DNA of 20,122 nucleotides from Ruminococcus sp. UBA1828 (GCA_002338885.1 DDJI01000039.1:32033-52154); one strand, 5' to 3'; shown: positions 1 to 7,898, counted from the stretch's first letter. Notes: a model not told the origin generated them from the letters alone. Translations and numbers: made by a program.

Positions 1-167
1 CGCAGCTGTCCTTGAACACCGTCGATATAGGTTTGGCACAGCTCGCCATGCATTCAAGCTATGAGACTGCCGGCTCAAAGGACACGCTTTATCTTGAACG
101 TGCGGCGGCGGAGTTTTACCGCACCGCGATAATCCGCCGCTCAGACGGCGAGTACGAGCTTAAATAG
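1..167 (+). CDS. M18 family aminopeptidase, C-terminal fragment (5' end outside the window)
   Basis: This is the last 54 codons of a reading frame that enters from the left edge (first full codon at base 3) and ends in TAG at 165-167. The stretch VDIGLAQLAMHSSYE matches the C-terminal signature of M18 zinc aminopeptidases (aspartyl aminopeptidase family), in which a D-x-G-x-x-x-LAMHS motif contributes a metal-binding histidine; the following LYLERAAAEFY helix also fits the end of that family. Family members are cytosolic, multimeric metallopeptidases that remove N-terminal residues, often acidic ones, from peptides. A strong terminator follows directly. Substrate preference cannot be judged from the fragment. 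The family call is fairly sure because the motif is distinctive and sits the expected short distance from the C-terminus. Confidence 0.85.
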   Translation, partial: QLSLNTVDIGLAQLAMHSSYETAGSKDTLYLERAAAEFYRTAIIRRSDGEYELK

Positions 168-199
168 CTTAAATAAAAATAAGCTTAGCAACTGAAAAT

Positions 200-243
200 G
201 CGGCTTTGCAGGACGCTTTTTTCCCGCAAAGCCGCTTTGTTTT
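200..243 (+). terminator. intrinsic terminator after the M18 aminopeptidase gene
   Basis: A perfect 10-bp stem, GCGGCTTTGC (200-209) with GCAAAGCCGC (226-235), is followed by a T-rich tail (TTTGTTTTAT). It lies 32 bases after the aminopeptidase stop and 22 bases before the 3' end of the convergent muramidase gene, so it may stop transcription from both sides. The tail is better on the plus strand. Confidence 0.8.
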
Positions 244-264
244 ATATATAAGCACGGCAGCCGT

Positions 265-1371
265 TTATTCGCCGTAGTTGTAGTCCTTAAACGAGATGTT
301 CAGGTCTACCTCCGCATCTATGCCCGGGACTGTGCCGCTTGAGGAGTACTGCCATACGTCAAAATCATAAAAGTATGTCGGCGTGTCGGAGTACTCCGCT
401 ATCCACATGTCTATGCCCTCGAGCCTTGTGAGGTCGTACTTCCATACGGCGGTTTTCTTGTTTGCATACACGCCCGGCTTGAATCCCGCAAGGCGTATCC
501 TCTCCGAAAATACAAGCAGGTTGTTTGTGAGCGTCTCGGGGTCTATGTATGCCGTTCTCGGGGTGTCTCCGTCCTCGTCTATGACCACCTCCCAGTCAAA
601 GAACACGGGGTAGTCTATCTCGTAGTCGCCCAAAAGGTCTATGCAAAACTCCGCCTCCTCAAGCGCTTCCTCCGAGTTCATGGCCTGCGAGAAGAAATAC
701 ACGCCCACTTTTATTCCCGCCTCGGTTGCGCCCTCTATGTTTTCCCTGAAATAGTCGTCCTCGTTTATCGAGCCGGTGACGTAACCGCGGTTTCCGCAGC
801 GTATTATGGCAAAGTCAACGCCCGCTTCCTTTACGGCCTCCCAGTCTATGTCGCCCTGATACTTTGAGACGTCTATGCCCATGTAGCTCTCCTGCGACGG
901 GTCTGCGTAGCTTATGTATCCCGTCGCGGGGTCCTTTACAAACAGCGCGCTGTTATATTCGTTTCGGTCCACGCCCTCAAGCGCAGGCATCCATATCGGG
1001 CCGTAGTTTGAATCGGACAAAAGGAAGCTGTCCTCCGAAAGCTCGCGGGAAAACTCGCTCGTGGGGTCTATTACGGTGTACTTGGGAACCTCTATTTCCT
1101 TTATGACCTCCACGGGGCTGGGCACAAGCGTTCCCTGTTCAAGGTTCCAGCCTACCGCCACTACAATCACGGCTATAACCAAAAGCGCTATCACAAGCAA
1201 AAGAACACGCAGCGTCGTGCGGTAGCTCTTTATAAGCTCCTGAGACCTCGTCTCCGCCGCGCGCCGATAGCTCTCGGCCATCTGCGTAAGGCTGTCCTGA
1301 ATCTGCTGCTGCTCCTGCCTTATTTCCTGCTCTTTAAGCTCAAGCTCCATGTCCTCTATAGGTGTGTTCAT
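265..1371 (-). CDS. membrane-anchored GH25 muramidase (lysozyme-like)
   Basis: The 368-aa protein has a charged, Gln/Glu-rich N-terminus (residues 1-50, likely coiled coil), one membrane segment (about 55-75), a linker, and a glycoside hydrolase family 25 domain from about 163 to the end. GH25 landmarks are MGIDVSKYQG (D167), AIIRCG, GVYFFSQA, the catalytic D-x-E in FFDWE (D259, E261), KPGVYA and the DVWQY end motif. GH25 enzymes cut the MurNAc-GlcNAc beta-1,4 bond of peptidoglycan. With a cytoplasmic N-terminus and no signal-peptide cleavage site, the domain should face the wall while staying membrane-tethered, which suggests wall remodelling rather than secreted lysis. The start is supported by AAGGAGG 7-8 bases upstream. 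It stands alone, divergent from the aminotransferase gene. Confidence 0.9.
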   Translation of the reverse strand: MNTPIEDMELELKEQEIRQEQQQIQDSLTQMAESYRRAAETRSQELIKSYRTTLRVLLLVIALLVIAVIVVAVGWNLEQGTLVPSPVEVIKEIEVPKYTVIDPTSEFSRELSEDSFLLSDSNYGPIWMPALEGVDRNEYNSALFVKDPATGYISYADPSQESYMGIDVSKYQGDIDWEAVKEAGVDFAIIRCGNRGYVTGSINEDDYFRENIEGATEAGIKVGVYFFSQAMNSEEALEEAEFCIDLLGDYEIDYPVFFDWEVVIDEDGDTPRTAYIDPETLTNNLLVFSERIRLAGFKPGVYANKKTAVWKYDLTRLEGIDMWIAEYSDTPTYFYDFDVWQYSSSGTVPGIDAEVDLNISFKDYNYGE

Positions 1372-1425
1372 GCTTTATCCTCCTTCTACCCGGTAAACAG
1401 TGAATGCCGATGCCCGTCCCGAGCC

Positions 1426-1445
1426 ATTCGACATAATTCGACATA
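1426..1445. repeat. two perfect tandem 10-bp repeats in the muramidase leader
   Basis: ATTCGACATA occurs twice back to back (1426-1435 and 1436-1445). The pair lies just downstream of the predicted minus-strand promoter at 1457-1485, around or just after its transcription start. A 10-bp period puts both copies on the same face of the helix, which would suit a dimeric or tandem-binding regulator. The role is inferred. Confidence 0.6.
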
Positions 1446-1456
1446 TTGATATAACT

Positions 1457-1485
1457 AATCTACCATATTCCCGCCCCGTTGTAAA
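1457..1485 (-). promoter_or_regulatory. candidate sigma-A promoter for the GH25 muramidase
   Basis: On the minus strand TTTACA (1480-1485) and TAGATT (1457-1462) are 17 bases apart, and TGG immediately before the -10 gives an extended -10 element. The predicted start is near 1450, giving a leader of about 80 bases. The -10 matches only four of six consensus bases. Confidence 0.45.
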
Positions 1486-1524
1486 TAGCGCTTGAGCGTG
1501 TCGGCAGAATTTGCCTGAGCGGAT

Positions 1525-1552
1525 TATTTTGCATTTTTCGTGGTGCAAAATA
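1525..1552. other. 9-bp inverted repeat in the divergent intergenic region
   Basis: TATTTTGCA (1525-1533) and TGCAAAATA (1544-1552) are perfect inverted copies separated by 10 bases. It lies between the two divergent promoters, in the 409-base gap (1372-1780) between the muramidase and aminotransferase genes. That gap otherwise holds two promoters, a tandem repeat and the 18-bp palindrome at 1677; I see no gene in it. An operator is possible but no binding family is recognised. Confidence 0.4.
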
Positions 1553-1624
1553 GTTATAAATCGGCGTTTTAAAACCCGTTTATAGTGCATAAAGCGGTAA
1601 TTTTGCAGGATGAGAAAAAAGGGC

Positions 1625-1653
1625 TTGCATTTTTAAGGTCAAAGTAATATAAT
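1625..1653 (+). promoter_or_regulatory. sigma-A promoter for the aminotransferase gene
   Basis: TTGCAT (1625-1630), a 17-base spacer, and a perfect TATAAT (1648-1653). Transcription should begin near 1660, leaving a leader of about 120 bases that contains the 18-bp palindrome at 1677-1694. Confidence 0.75.
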
Positions 1654-1676
1654 GAATCAGAAATTTGACGTATAAC

Positions 1677-1694
1677 ATGCGCAGATCTGCGCAT
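1677..1694. promoter_or_regulatory. perfect 18-bp palindrome in the aminotransferase leader
   Basis: ATGCGCAGATCTGCGCAT reads identically on both strands. It is centred about 35 bases downstream of the -10 element and about 95 bases before the start codon. Length and symmetry suit a repressor dimer site acting as a roadblock. It lacks a T-run, so it is not an ordinary terminator. Confidence 0.5.
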
Positions 1695-1780
1695 AAACCA
1701 ATTTGTCGGCGCAGAGTCTTACGGGACGCGCGCAGAATTGCACAGCGAAAACAGATAACAGTGTAACGGAGGCAACTATC

Positions 1781-3064
1781 GTGAACATCACACAGTATTC
1801 AAAGGAACAGCTGCAGCAGCTGCTTGCAGAGGAATCAGCTCGCCTTACAGAGTTCAAAAGAAAAGGATTAAAGCTTGATATGTCAAGGGGAAAGCCTGCT
1901 CCGGAGCAGCTTGACCTTTCAAACGACATGCTCACCCACTGCCTTGACGGCGACCACATATCCGAAAACGGCGTCGATTGCAGAAACTACGGTGTGCTTG
2001 ACGGAATTTACGAGGCAAAAAGACTTTTCATGCCGATGATGGGCGTGGGAAGATACGAGATAATCATAGGCGGAAACTCCAGCCTTCAGCTCATGTACGA
2101 CACCCTTGCAAGGGCAATGCTCTTAGGCGTAAAGGGAAGCCCCGAGCCGTGGTGCAAGCGTGAAAAGGTGAAGTGGCTCTGCCCCGCTCCGGGATATGAC
2201 AGGCACTTTGCAATATGCGAGGCGTTCGGCATGGAGATGATAAGCGTTCCCATGCATGAGGACGGACCGGACATGGACATGATAGAAAGGCTTGTATCGA
2301 CAGACGAGGACATAAAGGGCGTGTGGTGCGTGCCGAGGTATGCAAACCCCACCGGCGTCGTGTACTCCGACGAGGTAGTGAGAAGATTTGCGCGCTTAAA
2401 CCCCAAGGCGCCCGACTTCAGAATATACTGGGACGACGCATACTGCGTGCATGACCTCACGGACGAAAGAGCCGAAATACTCAACATACTCGAAGAGTGC
2501 AAAAAGACCGGCAGACCCGATATGCCCCTTATCTTTGCATCGACATCAAAGATATCCTTCCCCGGCGGAGGCATAGCCGCAATCGGCGCAAGCGAGGACA
2601 ACATCAACTTCATGAAGGAGCAGATGTCCTATCAGATAATCGGCTATGACAAGCTCAATCAGTTAAGACACGCAAAGTTCTTCAAGGACTTCGACGGCAT
2701 ACTCGCCCACATGAAGAAGCACCGCGCTATCCTGAAGCCCAAGTTTGACCTTGTTTTGTCCACTTTGGATACGGAGCTTGATCCTTTGAAGGTCGGCACA
2801 TGGAGCAGGCCCAAGGGCGGATACTTCATATCCTATAACGGAATAAACGGCACCGCAAAGAGGATAGTCTCCCTTTGCAAGGACGCGGGAGTCACCCTGA
2901 CACAGGCGGGAGCTGCATTCCCGTACGGAATAGACCCTAACGATTCGCACATAAGAATAGCTCCTACATATCCCTCGTTGGATGAGCTGGGTATGGCAAT
3001 AAAGATATTCTGCACCGCAGCAAAGGTCGCGGCATGCGAAGCCCTTTTGGCTCAGATGGATTGA
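1781..3064 (+). CDS. class I-like PLP-dependent aminotransferase (aspartate aminotransferase-like)
   Basis: I place the start at GTG 1781 because GGAGG (1768-1772) lies 8 bases upstream; the frame is open further upstream only from a TTG with no ribosome binding site. The 427-aa product begins MNITQYSKEQ and carries fold-type I features: LDMSRGKP near the N-terminus, YANPTG (N189), WDDAYCVH (D219, Y221), the Schiff-base lysine in STSKISFPGGG (K257) and a C-terminal SHIRIAPTYP, whose arginine should bind the substrate carboxylate. The LDMSRGKPAPEQLDLS start and the length fit a clostridial subgroup usually described as aspartate aminotransferase-like. It should be cytosolic and transfer amino groups between amino and 2-oxo acids; the true substrate is not readable. 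It has its own promoter and no operon partner. Confidence 0.87.
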   Translation: MNITQYSKEQLQQLLAEESARLTEFKRKGLKLDMSRGKPAPEQLDLSNDMLTHCLDGDHISENGVDCRNYGVLDGIYEAKRLFMPMMGVGRYEIIIGGNSSLQLMYDTLARAMLLGVKGSPEPWCKREKVKWLCPAPGYDRHFAICEAFGMEMISVPMHEDGPDMDMIERLVSTDEDIKGVWCVPRYANPTGVVYSDEVVRRFARLNPKAPDFRIYWDDAYCVHDLTDERAEILNILEECKKTGRPDMPLIFASTSKISFPGGGIAAIGASEDNINFMKEQMSYQIIGYDKLNQLRHAKFFKDFDGILAHMKKHRAILKPKFDLVLSTLDTELDPLKVGTWSRPKGGYFISYNGINGTAKRIVSLCKDAGVTLTQAGAAFPYGIDPNDSHIRIAPTYPSLDELGMAIKIFCTAAKVAACEALLAQMD

Positions 3065-3204
3065 TTTTCAGCCGCAAGAGCACACGCAGAGCATAGGCGA
3101 ACAGGATATAAAGATAAAACCAAAAGTCCTGTGAAAACAAAACACGTTCGCGGGGCTTTATCCATGGTTAATGATAATTTAAGTATTTCTTAATATAGCG
3201 CATA

Positions 3205-3233
3205 TTGCCTATTCATAATGCGCAATGTATAAT
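3205..3233 (+). promoter_or_regulatory. sigma-A promoter for the glycosyltransferase gene
   Basis: TTGCCT (3205-3210), a 17-base spacer, and TATAAT (3228-3233). The expected start near 3240 gives a leader of under 30 bases that holds the GGAGGG site. I saw no clear terminator between the aminotransferase stop and this promoter. Confidence 0.7.
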
Positions 3234-3267
3234 GGGGTTAAAAGAACGGGGAACCGGAGGGAACAGA

Positions 3268-4551
3268 ATGTTTACGGTAAGGATAATAAATTACATCATA
3301 GCCGTGTTGTTTTTCGCGTGCTACTTTTATCAGTTTGTTTACATGGCGCTGTCTGTGCTGAAAAAGAAAAAGCTTAAAACAAATGCGATCTACCACAACT
3401 TCGCCGTGCTCATAGCCGCGAGAAACGAGGAGCAGGTGATACAAAACCTGATAGAGTCGATAAATGCGCAGACCTATCCTAAGGACAGAATAACGGTGTT
3501 TGTCGTTGCGGACAACTGCACCGATCACACCGCTGCGGCGGCAAAGAACGCGGGCGCGGTCGTATACGAGCGCGAAAACAAGCATAAAGTCGGCAAGGGC
3601 TATGCTTTGGACTTTCTTTTGGAGAGGATATCGGAGGACTACCCGCAGGGCAGCTTTGACGGATACTTCGTGTTCGATGCGGACAACATCCTCGAGGACG
3701 ACTATATCGAGCAGATGAATGGCACCTTCTCGCAGGGATACGACATCGTCACCGGATACCGCAACTCAAAAAACTACGGCGACAACTGGATATCCGCCGG
3801 CTACAGCCTGTGGTTTTTAAGAGAATCGCAGGTGCTCAATAAGGCGAGAAGCATGATAGGAACGAGCTGCTTTGTGTCCGGCACGGGATTTATGTTCTCC
3901 GACAGAGTAATGCGTGAGCGGGGCGGATGGAAGTACTATCTGCTCACGGAGGACATAGAGTTCACCGCCGATACCATAGCAAACGGCGAGAGAATAGGAT
4001 ACTGCGAGGACGCCATGCTGTATGACGAGCAGCCCACAAGCCTTAAACAGTCCATAAGGCAGCGTCTGCGCTGGGCAAAGGGATACTTGCAGGTGATATC
4101 AAAGTACGGCGGAAAGCTTGTCGGCGGAGCGGTCAAAAAAAGAAACTTCTCCTGCTACGATATGATAATGTCGATATCTCCGGCGTTCATACTCACTGTC
4201 GCCGCCGTCGTGGTGAATATAGCGGGCTTTTTCGTCAGCCTGCCCGACATAAAGAGCATAGAGGGCATTGCGCTGTCGGTGCTTGAGACGCTGTTCAACG
4301 GATACCTTATGTTCATAGGACTCGGCCTTTTCACCCTCATAACAGAGTGGAAAAAGATACACTGCTCTGCGTTTAAAAAGATTTTGTACCTTATAACCTT
4401 CCCGGTGTTTATGGCAACATACATACCGATTTCCGCGGCGGCTTTGTTTGTAAAGGTCGAGTGGAAACCCATAACCCACAGAAGGGCAATAGGCATCTCG
4501 CAAATAAGAAAAGCCGAGAAAAAAGAGAGGGCATACGAGGTGCAAAAATAA
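3268..4551 (+). CDS. membrane glycosyltransferase, family 2 (processive type)
   Basis: The start at ATG 3268 follows GGAGGG (3256-3261) by 6 bases; earlier in-frame codons lie inside the promoter. The 427-aa protein has an N-terminal membrane segment (about 6-30), a GT2 catalytic domain (about 44-275) and C-terminal membrane segments (about 300-325, 335-360 and 370-395). Catalytic marks are VLIAARNEE, FDADN (D137, D139, metal and nucleotide-sugar binding), TED (227-229, general base) and QRLRW (265-269). The last is the Q-x-x-R-W motif of processive synthases such as cellulose, chitin and hyaluronan synthase. It probably adds sugars to a surface polysaccharide or lipid carrier at the inner face of the membrane. 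No sugar-nucleotide or export genes flank it, so the product is unknown. Confidence 0.88.
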   Translation: MFTVRIINYIIAVLFFACYFYQFVYMALSVLKKKKLKTNAIYHNFAVLIAARNEEQVIQNLIESINAQTYPKDRITVFVVADNCTDHTAAAAKNAGAVVYERENKHKVGKGYALDFLLERISEDYPQGSFDGYFVFDADNILEDDYIEQMNGTFSQGYDIVTGYRNSKNYGDNWISAGYSLWFLRESQVLNKARSMIGTSCFVSGTGFMFSDRVMRERGGWKYYLLTEDIEFTADTIANGERIGYCEDAMLYDEQPTSLKQSIRQRLRWAKGYLQVISKYGGKLVGGAVKKRNFSCYDMIMSISPAFILTVAAVVVNIAGFFVSLPDIKSIEGIALSVLETLFNGYLMFIGLGLFTLITEWKKIHCSAFKKILYLITFPVFMATYIPISAAALFVKVEWKPITHRRAIGISQIRKAEKKERAYEVQK

Positions 4552-4594
4552 AAAGACGTTTTCAACTTTTATAGTTTGCCGGTTTTACACACTG

Positions 4595-4625
4595 AACCCG
4601 CAGGTGTTTCCTGCGGGTTTTTGTT
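4595..4625 (+). terminator. intrinsic terminator after the glycosyltransferase
   Basis: Perfect 10-bp stem AACCCGCAGG (4595-4604) and CCTGCGGGTT (4610-4619), a 5-base loop, and a run of five T. It ends 43-74 bases after the stop codon. Confidence 0.9.
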
Positions 4626-4729
4626 TGCCGCGCAGGATATAGCGCCCATGCATGCCCGCAGGCTCGCGCGAAAGCTTTTTTAAGGGCGAATCGGCAGCAC
4701 CTTTTTGACGTTATTTTTGCCTTTATATC

Positions 4730-4758
4730 TTGTATTCGCGCGCAAAATAGTATATAAT
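4730..4758 (+). promoter_or_regulatory. candidate promoter upstream of the sigma-factor gene
   Basis: TTGTAT (4730-4735), a 17-base spacer, and TATAAT (4753-4758). It would start near 4765, over 300 bases before the sigma-factor gene, so it implies a long leader. The 545-base gap 4552-5096 contains the terminator at 4595, this promoter and one weak 40-codon frame; I see no other gene in it. Confidence 0.5.
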
Positions 4759-4932
4759 ATATTTTAACTTTGATTATTTTGGGATGAACATGCGAAGAGG
4801 CGGAATGCATTTGACAAAATGCAGGCTCAAAGCGCATTCGGCTTTTTTGCAAACAGATGAACATATAAAAATTTTTTCTTGATTTTAACCGCACGGCAGG
4901 CGAAAGCCAAAACGAATTTAAGGAAAAAGCGC

Positions 4933-5055
4933 ATGGAAGAAATATCGGCGAACGGGATGGAAACCATAATTGTAAGCGCTGAATTTTCCGATGTTTTTTT
5001 CGCTTGTCATGCAACAAAACCGCTCGTTTATGACACATATTATACAGAGCCTTGA
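4933..5055 (+). CDS. possible 40-aa leader ORF before the sigma factor (weak)
   Basis: An ATG at 4933 follows AAGGA (4920-4924) by 8 bases and opens a 40-codon frame ending in TGA at 5053-5055, 41 bases before the sigma-factor start. The peptide begins MEEISANGME and ends TYYTEP; it has no signal peptide, membrane segment or family I recognise. A frame this short can arise by chance. The support is only the ribosome binding site and its position between promoter and gene. Confidence 0.2.
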   Translation: MEEISANGMETIIVSAEFSDVFFACHATKPLVYDTYYTEP

Positions 5056-5096
5056 GACGGCGCTGTATAGATTTTGCGGCGACTTGAGGTGAGAGA

Positions 5097-5645
5097 ATGA
5101 AATCCGGCTTTTCAGAGCTTGTAGCCAAAGCTAAGAAAGGCGACAGTAAAGCTTTTGCACAGCTTTACTCTGCTATATATAAAGAGCTGTACTATTATGC
5201 CCTGTGCAACCTTAACAACAGCGATGACGCGGCGGATGCCGTGAGCGATGCTGTGCTGGATGCGTTCTCGGGCATTAAGAACCTGCGCAACGAAGATGCG
5301 TTCAAGGGCTGGATGGTGAGAATCCTCACCGCCAAAATAAAGAGGAAGCAGGCGGAGTATATCACTCAGCGCGAGTATATAAGCTCGACCACATCCGATT
5401 ATGACGGCGATGACGATAAGCTTTTGGACATACCGCAAAACGAATCCAAGTATGAGGGCATAGAGCTTTTAGACCACATAGAAAGCCTTACGCATAACGA
5501 AAAGATGTGCTTTACCCTCAGCGCCATATACGGATACACAAGCGACGAGATATCTAAAATCACAGGTATAAACTCCGCTACCGTGAGAACCTATTTGGCA
5601 AGGGGAAAGGCAAAGTTAAGAAAGCTTTTGGCGGACAGCATGTGA
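5097..5645 (+). CDS. ECF-type RNA polymerase sigma factor
   Basis: The 182-aa protein has the two-domain layout of extracytoplasmic-function sigma factors. Region 2 spans about residues 7-86 (AFAQLYSAIYKELYYYA, then AADAVSDAVLDAF and the FKGWMVRIL segment that contacts the -10). Region 4 spans about 125-176, with the helix-turn-helix YTSDEISKITGINSATVRTY for -35 recognition. An acidic, flexible linker (about 93-120) joins them. It should redirect RNA polymerase to a small regulon when released from an anti-sigma factor. The ATG is supported by GAGG 7 bases upstream. The next gene on the same strand, 99 bases later, encodes a single-pass membrane protein that is the likely partner. The distal target promoter is not recognisable here. 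Confidence 0.87.
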   Translation: MKSGFSELVAKAKKGDSKAFAQLYSAIYKELYYYALCNLNNSDDAADAVSDAVLDAFSGIKNLRNEDAFKGWMVRILTAKIKRKQAEYITQREYISSTTSDYDGDDDKLLDIPQNESKYEGIELLDHIESLTHNEKMCFTLSAIYGYTSDEISKITGINSATVRTYLARGKAKLRKLLADSM

Positions 5646-5744
5646 ATACGCATGCGAGCGCATATGCATAGGACACAGCGCAGATTTTTGATTGCGATTG
5701 AAATATTTTAAGATTTAATAAAGAGGAAAGGAGGCCGTGCGGCT

Positions 5745-7898
5745 GTGAAAAACATTTATTCGGAAATGCTTGAGAGCTTGCCTGTACCGAAAAGGCTTGA
5801 ACCGGAAAGCATAGCAGCCATGCTTGAGGCGAGCAAGGAAAAGAAAATAAGCTTTGCGGACCTGAGCGCGCAAAACAGCTCGGCTTCCGATGTAAGCGAC
5901 GCGCCCGTCAGGGAGAGCGAGCGGCCTGCTTTGCAAAGACGCAGAATAAAGATGTCCTCCTGCTACAGGGCGGTGATTTCCGTTGCCGCGTGCGCCGCGC
6001 TGGTGTTCGGCATGGTGAGATACTTTGACGTGGGCGAGACCGCACTTGTGGACAGCGAGTACAAGGGCAGCACCTATGCAAGCGATTATGACGAGCTTCA
6101 CAAGACGTTCAGAAAGTATTACGTAGACGACGAGGAAAAGCAAACGCTTGACTCCGCCATAGCTCAGATAGAGCACTCGTACACCGAGTCGCAAAACTCA
6201 AACGTCAGCGACGATGTGGAGGATTCTACGACGCAGGACAGCGATCCGCAGAACACTGACACTCCCGATACTCCGAGTGATCCCGCGGCGCCCGAAGCGC
6301 CCGAAACGAGCGATCCGGCTCCCGATACCGCAACACAGCCCACCGATGAGGTCATACTCCCCGGCGCGAGCGACGGCACGGTTTATGACAACTCCATCAT
6401 AGACGGAAATAAAATATACGTCCGCGACAAGGACACCGTAAAGGTCATCCTTACAAACAACGGCAGCATGAACTATGTCGCAGATATAGTTCCCGACTGC
6501 GGAGTGTTTGAGACAAAGACGCTTGAGAAGATAATACCCATGGGCGACAAGGTCGCGCTTGTGTACTCCTGCGTGAACGAAGAACCGGTTTCCATACCCG
6601 TCTTTGAGGACGGATCGACAGTAGATGAGCTGATGAGCAGCATATATACCGACGATGTCGAGACCGTCGTCACCGACTCGGTAGAGCTGGTTGTGTATGA
6701 CGTGTTCAGCAGCGGAGACGTCGTAAAGGCATCGACAGTTTCCCAAAACGGCAAGCTTGTCGGCGTTGCATCGAGCGGAAGCTGTGTATACGTGGTAACC
6801 GATTACGACAACTACAGACACACCCCTCTTACGGGCGTGGATGATTTGGACAGCTATGTTCCGAGCTACACCGTAAACGGCGAAAAGCTCTATATAAATG
6901 CCGAAAATATTTTGATACCCGGCTACGTTTCAACCACCGATTACACAGTGGTGAGCGGCATTGCAGCCGACGTTCCCGGCATGCCGGTTAACGTGCAGGC
7001 GGTTTTGGGTTCCGAGGGCAAGGTAATAGTCACCGATTACGCGGTGTATGTCTTAGGATACTCGAACGCATCGGGAACAGGCGAGACGGTTTGCGAAATG
7101 CTCAAGCTTGACGGCGGTTCGGCAAGCTATATGGGCAGCACGTCGATAGAAGGCGTGGCGCTTTCAAACGGCATATATGAAAACAACGGAGTGATACTCG
7201 TCACAACCTTAAAGCCGTCCGATACCGGTTATACAACGGTCATAAGCGCGATGGACAAGGACATGAACATGCTCTCAAAGGTTGATTTCCCCGTCGTGCT
7301 GAGCGACGTGAGCTTTGAGGGAAGAAAGGTGTTCTTAACAAACGGCACAGATTCGTATGCCGTGAGCTTTGCATCACCCGCCGACCCGCAGCTTACAGAT
7401 TACGAGGACAGCATAAACATTCTGGCGGGAACGGTGAGCTTTGACGACGGATATTTGACGCTCGGCAAGGATTCATCCGGAAACCTCACGCTCTCAAAGA
7501 TCAAAGCCGATGCAAACGGCGAGCTTTCGACGGCTGCAAAGGTGGTTGTGTGCACAGAGGATGCGACGTCATGCGCAATCGGAGATAACCCCGTGATGTA
7601 TGTGGACGCGGAAAACGGATATGTCGGCGTGCCTTACGGATTCTTTGACGGATACGATTACTGCTACAGATACGGCATGTATAAGCTTGAAGGCTCCACA
7701 TTCAGGCTTGTGGGACAGATTGAGTCGCACGAAGTTGATGAGGCGTTTGAGATGACGCGCTCTAAGCTCAGCGGCGGAATACTGTACATCTTCTCGGAGG
7801 GAAGGGTGTATTCTGCAATGGTCGGCGACAGTTCGCTGTCGGTCATAAGCTCTGCTGATCTGATCGAGTCGAGCTACAGCGGACACACGAGCTGGTAA
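5745..7898 (+). CDS. membrane-anchored beta-propeller domain protein, probable anti-sigma partner
   Basis: The 717-aa product has a cytoplasmic N-terminus (1-74) with LPVPKRLEPESIAAMLEASK, one membrane segment (about 75-91), an acidic Asp/Pro/Ser/Thr-rich spacer (about 148-202) that is probably extended through the wall, and a long beta-rich exterior part (about 210-717) of repeated Gly/Asp/Tyr-containing strands. The last part resembles the secreted C-terminal beta-propeller family (Beta_propel) common in clostridia. The short N-terminus sits where an anti-sigma domain would bind the ECF factor encoded just upstream. I infer an envelope sensor that holds or releases the sigma factor; no classical zinc anti-sigma motif (H-x3-C-x2-C) is visible. 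GTG 5745 is chosen because AAAGGAGG ends 10 bases upstream. Confidence 0.72.
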   Translation: MKNIYSEMLESLPVPKRLEPESIAAMLEASKEKKISFADLSAQNSSASDVSDAPVRESERPALQRRRIKMSSCYRAVISVAACAALVFGMVRYFDVGETALVDSEYKGSTYASDYDELHKTFRKYYVDDEEKQTLDSAIAQIEHSYTESQNSNVSDDVEDSTTQDSDPQNTDTPDTPSDPAAPEAPETSDPAPDTATQPTDEVILPGASDGTVYDNSIIDGNKIYVRDKDTVKVILTNNGSMNYVADIVPDCGVFETKTLEKIIPMGDKVALVYSCVNEEPVSIPVFEDGSTVDELMSSIYTDDVETVVTDSVELVVYDVFSSGDVVKASTVSQNGKLVGVASSGSCVYVVTDYDNYRHTPLTGVDDLDSYVPSYTVNGEKLYINAENILIPGYVSTTDYTVVSGIAADVPGMPVNVQAVLGSEGKVIVTDYAVYVLGYSNASGTGETVCEMLKLDGGSASYMGSTSIEGVALSNGIYENNGVILVTTLKPSDTGYTTVISAMDKDMNMLSKVDFPVVLSDVSFEGRKVFLTNGTDSYAVSFASPADPQLTDYEDSINILAGTVSFDDGYLTLGKDSSGNLTLSKIKADANGELSTAAKVVVCTEDATSCAIGDNPVMYVDAENGYVGVPYGFFDGYDYCYRYGMYKLEGSTFRLVGQIESHEVDEAFEMTRSKLSGGILYIFSEGRVYSAMVGDSSLSVISSADLIESSYSGHTSW

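Noticed and set aside
1703..1780. Upstream TTG start for the aminotransferase
   Set aside because: No ribosome binding site, and the extra 26 residues do not resemble the family. GTG 1781 has GGAGG at 8 bases and gives the expected N-terminus.
3205..3267. Upstream TTG start for the glycosyltransferase
   Set aside because: It lies inside the -35 element of the promoter; ATG 3268 has a well-placed GGAGGG.
4971..4984. Catabolite-response (cre-like) sequence TGTAAGCGCTGAAT
   Set aside because: It matches 12 of 14 positions of a degenerate consensus, but it is far from the promoter, inside a possible small ORF, and single. Too weak to annotate.
4562..5128. 188-codon minus-strand frame between the glycosyltransferase and sigma-factor genes
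   Set aside because: Low-complexity basic and cysteine-scattered product with no family, overlapping a terminator and the start of the sigma gene.
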